Positions 1-6,113 of a DNA stretch of 8,397 nt are shown piece by piece (position 1 is the first letter of the stretch; each line of letters begins with the position of its first letter). The position numbers were made by a program, and so were the translations under genes. The notes beneath the pieces are model-generated. The model ran no database searches, was not told the origin of the DNA, and saw nothing but the letters and a program-made list of their open reading frames with translations. Origin of the DNA: Nitrososphaerota archaeon (GTDB taxonomy: Archaea > Thermoproteota > Nitrososphaeria > Nitrososphaerales > Gagatemarchaeaceae); NCBI GenBank assembly GCA_005877225.1, contig VBPK01000125.1:1-8397 (forward strand), given 5' to 3'.

Positions 1-455
1 ACATCTCTCTTTCCAACTGGGACAAAATACTTACTAGATTCTTGAAACTGGCAATGATAGATTCGCGGAAGGAAAGGCAGTTGGCTGAAGAGTACATGAA
101 GTTGACGAACATTGCACCTCCCAATCCAGATGCGATATGCATGTCCCTGAGCGGTGGAAACAAGCAGAAGGTCATTCTTGCAAGATGGTTGGCGAAGGAA
201 CCCGACATCTTGGTCTTGGATAACCCCACCGCAGGTGTGGACGTCGGCACTAGGGAGGAATTCTACAGGCTCTTGGCGAACAGCGCCGCGAGCGGCAAGA
301 GTTTCATACTGATAAGCGAGGACTTGGACGAGCTATCGACCCTCTGTTCAAAGTTGCATCTGATGAAAGACGGCAAGATTGTCAGAAGTCTCGCCAGCGC
401 AGCCCTGGAAAACCTGGGCGACGAAGATATTCGTCAGATAATCAAGGGCCTCTAG
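1..455 (+). CDS. Sugar ABC transporter ATPase (RbsA/MglA-like), C-terminal part, cut by window edge
   Basis: This is the last ~150 residues of a carbohydrate-type ABC ATPase that powers sugar import on the cytoplasmic side of the membrane. The frame is open from base 3; a TTG at 42 is possible but improbable as a start, because the preceding residues (ISLSNWDKILTRF) match the usual stretch before the ABC signature in the second domain of RbsA-type proteins. Visible motifs are the signature LSGGNKQKV and a Walker B followed by a D-loop (ILVLDNPTAGVDVG), then ILISEDLDEL in the switch region. The Walker A and the whole first ATPase domain lie outside the window. The usual catalytic Glu after Walker B is Asn (codon 222-224). 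RbsA-type second domains commonly lack the H-loop His, as here. The sugar-binding protein on the same strand downstream supports a sugar role; no permease is visible. The family is clear, the substrate is not. Confidence 0.9.
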   Translation, partial: ISLSNWDKILTRFLKLAMIDSRKERQLAEEYMKLTNIAPPNPDAICMSLSGGNKQKVILARWLAKEPDILVLDNPTAGVDVGTREEFYRLLANSAASGKSFILISEDLDELSTLCSKLHLMKDGKIVRSLASAALENLGDEDIRQIIKGL

Positions 456-523
456 TGACAATAACATTCCGTTTCTTTCATCCATCTTGTCTGGCTGATG
501 ACGTTACGATAACACCTCCAAAA

Positions 524-538
524 AGGAGTCTTTTCAAG
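524..538. repeat. Possible left terminal inverted repeat of the IS remnant
   Basis: AGGAGTCTTTTCAAG matches the reverse complement of 1140-1154 (AGGAGTGTTCTCCTG) at 11 of 15 positions. It overlaps the transposase stop. The match is short and imperfect, so it could be chance. Confidence 0.3.
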
Positions 539-1130
539 TCCCCGATGCCTCCCTGAGGTGATGATACCAGAGCATGAAGAGGTCGATAAAGGATTGGAGA
601 CTAAGCCCCTCTGAGAGGTTGTTGTAGAAGCGTCCCGTCCTCTCCTTCATCTCTTGAAGAGCCTCTCCATGACGTTCCCGCACCCGAACGTCACGTGGAG
701 CCATGGTTTGCTTGCGATTGAGAGGCCGCGGGTACCATGAACCTCCGTCCGCCAGCACGACAGCCTTCCCAATGCACGTATCGAGGACCCTCTTGACAAA
801 TGCGATGGTGTTGGTGTACGACGTTCAGTATGATGCATAGACAGTCTGAAGCTCCGGGTATCTGCATCTATCGCAGTCCATACGAATACCTGCCCTCCCA
901 CTTATCTTGAGCTTGGTCTCATCATCCCCACGATCTTCTTCTCCTTCCGGGGGACATACGAGATGATCCCTTCAGTGCAATGCACATCTGCAAACAGATG
1001 CATAAGTCGCACCTATCCTCCCTGCCTTGTACGTCATCAAGCGATAGGATGGTCCAGACAAGTACAGCAGTCAGGCAAGTACCTTGCTCCTCAGAGGTCG
1101 CTTGTTCCTCTTGAAGACGTGCGCATCCTA
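534..1130 (-). pseudogene. DDE transposase pseudogene with many frameshifts and stops
   Basis: Reading the minus strand from about 1130 down to 534 and jumping frames recovers a transposase of about 200 residues. The N-terminal part reads KRNKRPLRSKVLA, then a stop, then LLYLSGPSYR, which resembles the helix-turn-helix of archaeal DDE transposases. Next come KEKKIVGM, DETKLKIS, then GGQVFVWTAIDADTRSF. The catalytic triad is still traceable: Asp in DETK (921-923), Asp in ADGGSWYP (747-749) and Glu in VMERLFK (665-667). The C-terminus KERTGRFYNNLSEG through LFMLWYHHL is typical of this group. At least five frame changes and two internal stops (one in LA*LLY, one upstream of the ADGG segment) mean it cannot make an active enzyme. 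The start is not preserved, so the upstream limit is approximate. Assignment to the IS6 group is from memory of motif style and is uncertain. Confidence 0.8.
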
Positions 1131-1139
1131 GACGTCTTT

Positions 1140-1154
1140 CAGGAGAACACTCCT
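1140..1154. repeat. Possible right terminal inverted repeat of the IS remnant
   Basis: This is the partner of the repeat at 524-538. It is itself partly self-complementary (AGGAG, four bases, CTCCT at 1141-1154), so it could form a small hairpin. It ends 11 bp before the TATA box of the sugar-binding protein gene. Confidence 0.3.
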
Positions 1155-1165
1155 GTATGTAAGGG

Positions 1166-1173
1166 TTAAATAA
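1166..1173 (+). promoter_or_regulatory. Archaeal TATA box for the sugar-binding protein gene
   Basis: TTAAATAA sits about 27 bp upstream of the TTG at 1197, the spacing expected between an archaeal TATA box and the transcription start. No Shine-Dalgarno sequence precedes the TTG. Together this suggests a leaderless transcript starting at or near the TTG, and that the binding protein and deacetylase are now expressed independently of the ATPase. Confidence 0.55.
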
Positions 1174-1196
1174 GGTTCAAGACTATCAACTCCAAA

Positions 1197-2675
1197 TTGG
1201 ACAACCCGCGGAAAAGGAAGTCGTCCGCAGATGGGTCTACCCTGACTGGAACAAGTTCAGGTAATTTGGAAGAGATAAGAAAACTGAATGAGAACCTTCC
1301 ACTGCTCAGCCGACGGGTTACGCGACGCCAAGCAATCAGCTCAGTCGCCAAAGCGGCGATGGGTGTAGCGGCCGCAGCTGTCGTCGGTGGCGGTGCTTAC
1401 GCCGCGTACGTTGCAAGCCAAGCCGCCACGCAAGCGAGCAAAACCACGACAACGACGAGCTCAACCGCCACGACCTCGTCTGGAGAGCAGCTCAAGTTCG
1501 GTCTGGTCTCTTTCAGCCTCTCCGACCCCGCTCCAGCTGCGTGGAGGGACGGGTGGGTTGCATCTTGCAACGCTCTAGGGGTTCAGCCTCTGGTGTTCGA
1601 TTATGGTTTCGACGCCTCAAAGGCTCTGGAGGCTGTAAGAAATTATGCGGCGAGTGGCGTGCAGGCGATATGGGTCCAGGCACCGACAAACGATATTATT
1701 CCATCGATAGCGCAGGTCGCTGAAGAGAACAAAGTGTATGTGGGCTGGATCTGGAACTATCTGCCTAACCAAGAGCCTTGGACTTATGGTTCAGGAAAAT
1801 ACGTACTATTCAACAGAGATGTCGATGGGATATTCGACCACAGGGTTCCAGCGCGTGCCGTCTTCCAGTACATGAAAAATGAGGGAAAGGGAAACGGAAA
1901 GGCCTTCCTGATTTCGGGCCGTCAAGGCCAGATTCTCAGCAACGTCAGGGACTACGCGGTGTGGTACGAGTGGACGAAGTTCTACCCTGACGTGGACCTC
2001 CGCGGGTTCCTCTATGGTCAGTGGTCCATCGAACCCGCGATTGACGCAACGAATCAGATGGTCGCAAAGCATGGGAATCCCGACGGTTGTATCGGGGCCA
2101 ATGACGCGATCTCGATTGGAATGGCCCGGGCCTTGGACGCATTCAATGTAAAGGTCCCAACGGCTGGCTCGGATGCTCAAATCCCCGCACTGAAGATCAT
2201 GCTCGAAGGTAAGGGCTTCCCGATAATCGTCGACGCCGGGTTCAACCTCGCCTACGACGGTGGTGCGTCAGCGGCGATGTTCTACGACGTAGTGAAGGGC
2301 TCTTGGTATCCGAAGGACGAGGAGAGGATCCAGGTCTGCGGAATGATAGGTCTGGCGTACGATGTTGAAAAGACCAAGGCTTTGCTCGGCGACCTGGTAA
2401 CACAGTTCCCGTACAAGTGGTTCAGCGTACAGGACTATCAAGATCAAGTGATAAACAAACCACCGGGGCCGTGGAACTGGAAATCAATGTCAATAGCCAA
2501 GGCTGAGGCCGAAGGAATAACCTTCGACAGGACAGGAGGTGGAGCCTTCGGGAGCACCGTCTATCCAGTATCCCAGACACCCTTCGGGAGCACGGAAAAG
2601 TTCAATCAGTTGTATAAAGACCAGCAGAACCAGACTCCCTCGGACTACTGGGGCGGCAGGGCAAACAACGGCTGA
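1197..2675 (+). CDS. Tat-type sugar-binding protein of an ABC transporter (periplasmic-binding-protein-like)
   Basis: This 492-residue extracellular solute receptor delivers a sugar or sugar-like ligand to an ABC importer. An N-terminal region rich in charged residues is followed by twin-arginine motifs (SRRVTRRQAIS, about residues 38-48), a hydrophobic Ala/Val/Gly stretch (about 52-70) and a Thr/Ser linker (about 81-96), typical of archaeal surface-anchored binding proteins exported folded. The fold starts at about 100 with FGLVSFSLSD, then GVQAIWVQAPTND and later GCIGANDAISIGMARALDA, which are cluster B (ribose-binding-like) features. The TTG start is favoured because a TATA box lies at the right distance for a leaderless mRNA and the frame has a stop at 1167-1169; a TTG at 1266 is the alternative. 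The length exceeds that of bacterial homologues because of the leader, the linker and a C-terminal extension rich in Gly, Pro and Gln. The ligand cannot be read from sequence. Confidence 0.88.
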   Translation: MDNPRKRKSSADGSTLTGTSSGNLEEIRKLNENLPLLSRRVTRRQAISSVAKAAMGVAAAAVVGGGAYAAYVASQAATQASKTTTTTSSTATTSSGEQLKFGLVSFSLSDPAPAAWRDGWVASCNALGVQPLVFDYGFDASKALEAVRNYAASGVQAIWVQAPTNDIIPSIAQVAEENKVYVGWIWNYLPNQEPWTYGSGKYVLFNRDVDGIFDHRVPARAVFQYMKNEGKGNGKAFLISGRQGQILSNVRDYAVWYEWTKFYPDVDLRGFLYGQWSIEPAIDATNQMVAKHGNPDGCIGANDAISIGMARALDAFNVKVPTAGSDAQIPALKIMLEGKGFPIIVDAGFNLAYDGGASAAMFYDVVKGSWYPKDEERIQVCGMIGLAYDVEKTKALLGDLVTQFPYKWFSVQDYQDQVINKPPGPWNWKSMSIAKAEAEGITFDRTGGGAFGSTVYPVSQTPFGSTEKFNQLYKDQQNQTPSDYWGGRANNG

Positions 2676-2698
2676 AGACCGGCGTACGGTGGGCAAGG

Positions 2699-2703
2699 GG
2701 TGA
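2699..2703 (+). promoter_or_regulatory. Shine-Dalgarno site of the deacetylase gene
   Basis: GGTGA lies 4 bases before the ATG at 2708 and matches the archaeal 16S anti-Shine-Dalgarno. It selects this ATG over the in-frame ATG at 2720. It fits an internal operon gene, in contrast to the probably leaderless gene upstream. Confidence 0.65.
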
Positions 2704-2707
2704 GAGC

Positions 2708-3462
2708 ATGCCTGTCGTGATGCCCAAGGGCAAGAAGTGCGCCTTCATATACGACCTGCACGTAGATGGGCCCTGCCTTTGGTTTGGCGGAGGTTTTTCA
2801 TCAAACCCCCTTCCTACCTCAGTGTCAAGGGGTGAGTTCGCTCTCAGGGAGGGCCTCCCCAGGATGCTTGCGCTGCTCAGGAAACTCGACTTGAAGTGCA
2901 CCTTCGCGGTCCCGGGTCATGACGCTGAATCGTTTCCCGACCGGTGCAGGAAGATAGTGGAAGACGGCCACGAAGTCATCTACCACGGCTACATCCATGA
3001 AAATGTCACAAAGATGACGCGTGAGCAGGAAGAAGGGGTGATGAGGAGGGGAATCGAGGCTCTGCAGAAGGTACTGGGAGTAACGCCGAAAGGATACGCG
3101 CAACATTCTCCGGACGTGAGCCCGCACACACACGAACTCATCGAGAAGCTAGGAATGGTGCATTCCATGACCAGTATGGCTTCCGAGTTCACGCCATTCA
3201 GGATGAGAGTTGGCGATGTGGTGACACTGGACGCCCCGTTAGACTTCGGGACCCTAGGCAGGTCTTCGAGACATACAGAGCATACTTTGACTATATGTAT
3301 GACAATGTTCCCGGGGGAGTCATGCGTCTGGTGCATCATCCCCAAGTTGTGGGGCACGCACACATAATTCCACACATAGAGGCACTTCTCAAACACATCA
3401 AGGCGCTCAAGGACGTATGGATCGCCCGCTGCATCGACGTCGCCCAAGCTTTTTCTGACTGA
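2708..3462 (+). pseudogene. NodB-type polysaccharide deacetylase (PgdA/PuuE-like), frameshifted
   Basis: This encodes a carbohydrate esterase family 4 fold that would remove N-acetyl groups from amino sugars or act on a related amide. The first reading frame runs to a stop at 3365-3367. After a frame change near 3255 the expected C-terminus continues (QVFETYRAYFDYMYD..., then MRLVHHPQVVGHAH, then KDVWIARCIDVAQAF) to TGA at 3460-3462, giving about 250 residues as in the family. Motif 1 is YDLHVDGPCLW (residues 15-25), where His18 may stand at the place of the usual first Asp. Motif 2 is intact (HGYIH, metal ligands His93 and His97). Motif 3 is abnormal: GYAQHSPDVSP instead of a GYRxxSxDxSP pattern, explicable by a lost C and a gained T within about 12 bases. 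The gene starts 32 bp after the binding-protein stop, so it was co-transcribed. It could be a decaying gene or contain sequencing errors; the intact neighbours favour decay. Confidence 0.75.
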
Positions 3463-3480
3463 AGGAACAAGCATCCTTCA
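3460..3480 (+). terminator. Hairpin at the end of the deacetylase reading frame
   Basis: TGAAGGA (3460-3466) pairs perfectly with TCCTTCA (3474-3480) around a 7-base loop. The stem includes the stop codon of the restored deacetylase frame. No T-run follows directly, so this may be an mRNA 3'-end structure rather than a classical terminator. Confidence 0.35.
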
Positions 3481-3668
3481 TGTCTGGTCAGAGAGAAACT
3501 AGCTGGCCCGAATCCTTGAGTTACTTTCACTTCCCTTGCGTTCCATAGGTGACATACCAGTCTCTGTGTACTGTAGGGCGCTCTTAAGCGGGTGAGTCTG
3601 ATGATGATTCGCAGACCAGAGGCTAATGGGACCTCTCTCGGCTGCGGCGAGCGCAGGCTCACAAAAAC
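3481..3668. other. Convergent intergenic spacer
   Basis: This stretch lies between the 3' ends of the deacetylase and the minus-strand quinoprotein. I see no tRNA, no C/D-box pair and no convincing coding sequence. It contains a 5-bp GC-rich hairpin (3642-3646 with 3652-3656) and, on the minus strand directly after the quinoprotein stop, a short T-run. Confidence 0.6.
3663..3667 (-). terminator. T-run after the minus-strand quinoprotein gene
   Basis: Five T residues follow immediately after the TAA stop on the minus strand (one base between them). Archaeal RNA polymerase often terminates at such T-runs without a hairpin. The run is short, so support is modest. Confidence 0.3.
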
Positions 3669-5771
3669 TTAGGAGACGGGCTTCCGGCGCCTTACGGCGA
3701 GGATACCCGTCGCTATGACGAATACGACAGTTACTGCGGCCAAGCTGTAAAAGGTAGTTGGGTCAATCCCGGACGGCGCTGAGACTGTTGAGATTACCGT
3801 TGACGTCTGTATTGCAGTCGTTGTCGCGGTTTGCGTAGCGGCACTCGCCGGAGCCGCTAATGAAAGGGCCACTATGCTGCTGGTAGCGCCTCCAAACTGC
3901 GGACCGCCGAACGTCTGAACCATCGTGATCTCCCCATTCGCATCCGAACCAATCGAGGGTTGAATGATGAGCTGATTTCCTAGGAATTTGGTGTAGACCG
4001 TCTGACCGGTCTTCTCGTCCAGCCCGTTTAGGATTCCGTCAGGCGTGGAGACGAATACCAGACCACCCGAGATAGTCACGGTGCCTCTGATATTGAAAGC
4101 AAAGAAGTGGGACCAGACGGGCTTTCCGGTGCTCGCATCAAGGGCGTAAAGCGTCGAGTTGTTCTTTTGTTGGAATGGGGGTACAGCAGCCAGGTTAAGG
4201 CCAAGGCTGTTGTACTGTGTCTTCGGGCCCACATTTGCTATGACGAACCATCCCGGATTGTTCCATGCGTCGGCGAAGACCAGATTCGTTACCGGGTCGA
4301 ATCCGATATCCGATTCGTACCCAGAGTTGGGATTCGCCCAATCTGGCTTCGTCGAGGGGTAGTTGAACCAGGGTTTGGTCATCTGTGCTTTATTCATGGG
4401 ATCGAGGAGATGATTGTTCAAGGTGCGTTTTATCGAAGGTGCGTCGAAGAACCACAGCATCTTTCCCGTCGCCGCGTTCAACTCGTAGAGATACCCGTTC
4501 TTGCAGCCCTTGATTATCGCCTTCTGGATCTGCCCTCCGATTGTGACGTTGGCGAGCATGACGTTCCATGAGCAGTCCACGTCCCAGAGGTCGTGAGCGG
4601 TGCTCTGGAATCCCCAGACGAATTTGCCGGTTGTTTCATCGATTGCCATTATCGAATTGGACCAGAGGTTTGGTCCGGGCCTGTATGTGGCATTCCAGTC
4701 CGAACCCACGTTCGCAGTCCCGAAGTAGGTTATCCCTGTCTGCTGGTCGACCGCCCAGGGACCACCCCAGCTTACCCCCTGCCCTGCGTAGCTCCTGGTT
4801 CCGTTAAAGCCGAAATTGCCCCAATCGCCGTAGAGGATGTCGTGCTGCTGCTGAGCTGGAAGCGTTTTGAGGTCGATTGCTGCGCTACCGTCGAATATGT
4901 ATGCCCCGACCATGGAGTTTACTGAGTTGATGACCCAGTTGGGATCGCTGCCATCCTGTGGCGGAATTAGGAAAGTGGGACCCCATAACCGGACGGGGGG
5001 CCTGGCGTTCACGTTCCATCCCTCCAGGAAGCCCCTCGCCTCGCACTGGCAATCTCCGTTGTTTGTACCGATGACCATGATTCCTCGCGTCTCATCGAAC
5101 GCGAAGTTAGGAGGGGAGAATGGGTCGAAGACGCCGTAATTTCCAGTTATACTTCCCGGCTTCAATGAAGCGAGATCCAGCCATTGGAACTGCTGGACGA
5201 TATCCCCAGTGAGAGCGTTAATCGCGAAGACTTGATAGTCCTGTGCTGTGATCCAGAGTAATGGCTGACCCAAAATCTTTTCTGTGTACAGCATGTTGTC
5301 ATTATGGAAGTGTCCCACAGGGATGCCTGCCTTTGGAGAAAGGATGAAGTTACCAAAGAACTCAGAGCTGTTCACGTTCAGGATGGGGAGGTCCCTGGAC
5401 CATATCGTCGTACCCTTTGCGATGTCCAGGGCGTACACTCGAAAGTAGTTGGTCAGGAAGTAGCCGAGTCCATTGATGATCAGAGGTGTTACGATGACAG
5501 CGTTCGGTGCCCCAAAGCCACCCCCGGTCGCCAAGTACTTCGACGGACTCGGTGGTACCGGGAAGATCCACTTCACCTGAAGATTCTGGACGGTCTGTGC
5601 GTTGATGGCGTTTTGCGGGCTGTAGTTATAGTTGTAAGGGAAGTTCGAGTCCCCGTTCCACTGGTAGTTGGAATTCGCCGCAGCGGTGACCTTCACCGTA
5701 AGAAACGAAGATATGAGGAAGAGAGTCAGTATGAGAAGCGTACCGAAGAATTTACCGACTTTTGTCGGCAA
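3669..5771 (-). CDS. Membrane-anchored PQQ-dependent dehydrogenase, lanthanide-type motif (paralogue 1)
   Basis: This 700-residue quinoprotein probably oxidises an alcohol, aldehyde or sugar outside the membrane. A signal peptide (about 1-31) precedes the mature start NSNYQWNGD. A propeller follows, with W-motif repeats such as VYALDIAKGTTIW (112-124), IMAIDETTGKFVW (374-386), LYELNAATGKMLW (428-440) and LYALDASTGKPVW (541-553). The active-site block RPGPNLW (364-370), then TAHDLWDVDCSW (391-402), matches the quinoprotein alcohol dehydrogenase HDxWDxD block: Asp397 is the likely catalytic base and Asp399 is the extra Asp of lanthanide enzymes. Asn354 in GTAN is a likely metal ligand. Cys400 and Cys423 (KGCKNGY) are shared with the paralogue. 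The vicinal Cys-Cys of methanol dehydrogenase is absent. A Ser/Thr stalk (about 645-667) leads to a membrane helix (about 674-693) and an RRRK tail. There is no cytochrome domain. The TTG start is fixed by a stop three codons upstream. The substrate is unknown. Confidence 0.9.
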   Translation of the reverse strand: MPTKVGKFFGTLLILTLFLISSFLTVKVTAAANSNYQWNGDSNFPYNYNYSPQNAINAQTVQNLQVKWIFPVPPSPSKYLATGGGFGAPNAVIVTPLIINGLGYFLTNYFRVYALDIAKGTTIWSRDLPILNVNSSEFFGNFILSPKAGIPVGHFHNDNMLYTEKILGQPLLWITAQDYQVFAINALTGDIVQQFQWLDLASLKPGSITGNYGVFDPFSPPNFAFDETRGIMVIGTNNGDCQCEARGFLEGWNVNARPPVRLWGPTFLIPPQDGSDPNWVINSVNSMVGAYIFDGSAAIDLKTLPAQQQHDILYGDWGNFGFNGTRSYAGQGVSWGGPWAVDQQTGITYFGTANVGSDWNATYRPGPNLWSNSIMAIDETTGKFVWGFQSTAHDLWDVDCSWNVMLANVTIGGQIQKAIIKGCKNGYLYELNAATGKMLWFFDAPSIKRTLNNHLLDPMNKAQMTKPWFNYPSTKPDWANPNSGYESDIGFDPVTNLVFADAWNNPGWFVIANVGPKTQYNSLGLNLAAVPPFQQKNNSTLYALDASTGKPVWSHFFAFNIRGTVTISGGLVFVSTPDGILNGLDEKTGQTVYTKFLGNQLIIQPSIGSDANGEITMVQTFGGPQFGGATSSIVALSLAAPASAATQTATTTAIQTSTVISTVSAPSGIDPTTFYSLAAVTVVFVIATGILAVRRRKPVS

Positions 5772-5787
5772 TTTTATTCAGCCTCAT

Positions 5788-5802
5788 TCAAGCGGTGCTT
5801 GA
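5788..5802. promoter_or_regulatory. Palindrome between TATA box and start of the minus-strand quinoprotein gene
   Basis: TCAAGC, three bases (GGT), then GCTTGA forms a perfect 6-bp inverted repeat. It sits just inside the TATA box (5805-5810), where a bound protein would block polymerase, so a repressor operator is a reasonable guess. No regulator gene is visible nearby. Confidence 0.4.
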
Positions 5803-5804
5803 GC

Positions 5805-5810
5805 TTTTAA
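5805..5810 (-). promoter_or_regulatory. Candidate TATA box for the minus-strand quinoprotein gene
   Basis: TTAAAA on the minus strand lies about 36 bp (centre to start codon) upstream of the TTG at 5771, predicting a leader of about 10 nt. A GAGG at 5785-5782 is at ribosome-site distance but would be partly outside such a short leader, so the translation signal is unclear. Confidence 0.4.
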
Positions 5811-5824
5811 CCCTTTGCAGCAAG

Positions 5825-5832
5825 GTTCGAAC
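5825..5832. repeat. Perfect 8-bp palindrome upstream of the minus promoter
   Basis: GTTCGAAC lies about 15 bp upstream of the candidate minus-strand TATA box. It recalls a tRNA T-loop at first sight, but no tRNA stems surround it. It may be a regulator site or chance. Confidence 0.25.
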
Positions 5833-5976
5833 AGGTCTCCGCGCCCTGGCAGGCGTGAATCCCTTCTCGGCAATCTAGCCGATAAGAACTCTCGTGATGG
5901 ATGACGAAGTTACTCGCGGCATTTCACCGTGCATGGGTTCATTGCTCCTCCGTCGTGGCCAGTCCTCGACGACGGG

Positions 5977-5987
5977 GGATTTGAAAC
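5977..5987 (+). repeat. Single copy of the GGATTTGAA element
   Basis: GGATTTGAAAC repeats the left arm of the inverted repeat at 6063-6094 (10 of 11 bases), 86 bp upstream and in the same orientation. It could be an auxiliary half-site for the same regulator. Confidence 0.35.
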
Positions 5988-6062
5988 GGGGGCCAATATG
6001 GCTGCTTGGAATCTATTTTTACGGGTTCCTCATTCCACATCAAGTCCGACAGAGTGTGCAGA

Positions 6063-6094
6063 GGATTTGAACCAACCTACGTTGGCTCAAATCC
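6063..6094. promoter_or_regulatory. Long inverted repeat upstream of the plus-strand quinoprotein promoter
   Basis: GGATTTGAACCAA (6063-6075) and TTGGCTCAAATCC (6082-6094) are inverted repeats matching at 12 of 13 positions around a 6-base centre. The right arm ends 20 bp before the TATA box, so an activator site is the likeliest role. It is too extended to be an ordinary chance palindrome in an intergenic region, but the protein that binds is not known. Confidence 0.6.
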
Positions 6095-6113
6095 GACAGA
6101 AACTTGTCAAGGC

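Larger units (their letters stand above)
524..1154 (-). mobile_element. Degraded insertion sequence remnant (DDE transposase, possibly IS6-related)
   Basis: A roughly 630-bp relic fills the gap between the ABC ATPase and the sugar-binding protein. It contains a minus-strand transposase broken in every frame. Possible imperfect terminal inverted repeats lie at 524-538 and 1140-1154 (11 of 15 positions match, sharing AGGAGT), and the transposase stop codon falls inside the left one, as is common in compact elements. I see no matching target duplication next to these ends. The size fits small archaeal IS6-like elements. The insertion is clear from the transposase; the exact ends and the family are inferred. 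Confidence 0.6.

Noticed and set aside
1806..2180. Minus-strand frame of 124 codons inside the sugar-binding protein
   Set aside because: It is antisense to a conserved receptor fold, with no motif and no upstream signals.
3590..3660. Possible C/D-box small RNA starting at TGATGATGA
   Set aside because: No D box or internal C'/D' pair at suitable spacing follows.
3336..3662. Minus-strand open frame of 108 codons across the convergent spacer and the deacetylase 3' end
   Set aside because: It overlaps the recovered deacetylase C-terminus on the opposite strand, has no recognisable motif and no clear ribosome site; it is probably a chance frame.
4107..4571. Long plus-strand open frames opposite the minus quinoprotein (also 5304-5810)
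   Set aside because: They are antisense shadows of a gene with clear family motifs throughout and show no protein-like domains.
5821..5870. Possible tRNA suggested by GGTTCGAAC
   Set aside because: No T-stem, anticodon arm or acceptor stem can be formed on either strand around it.
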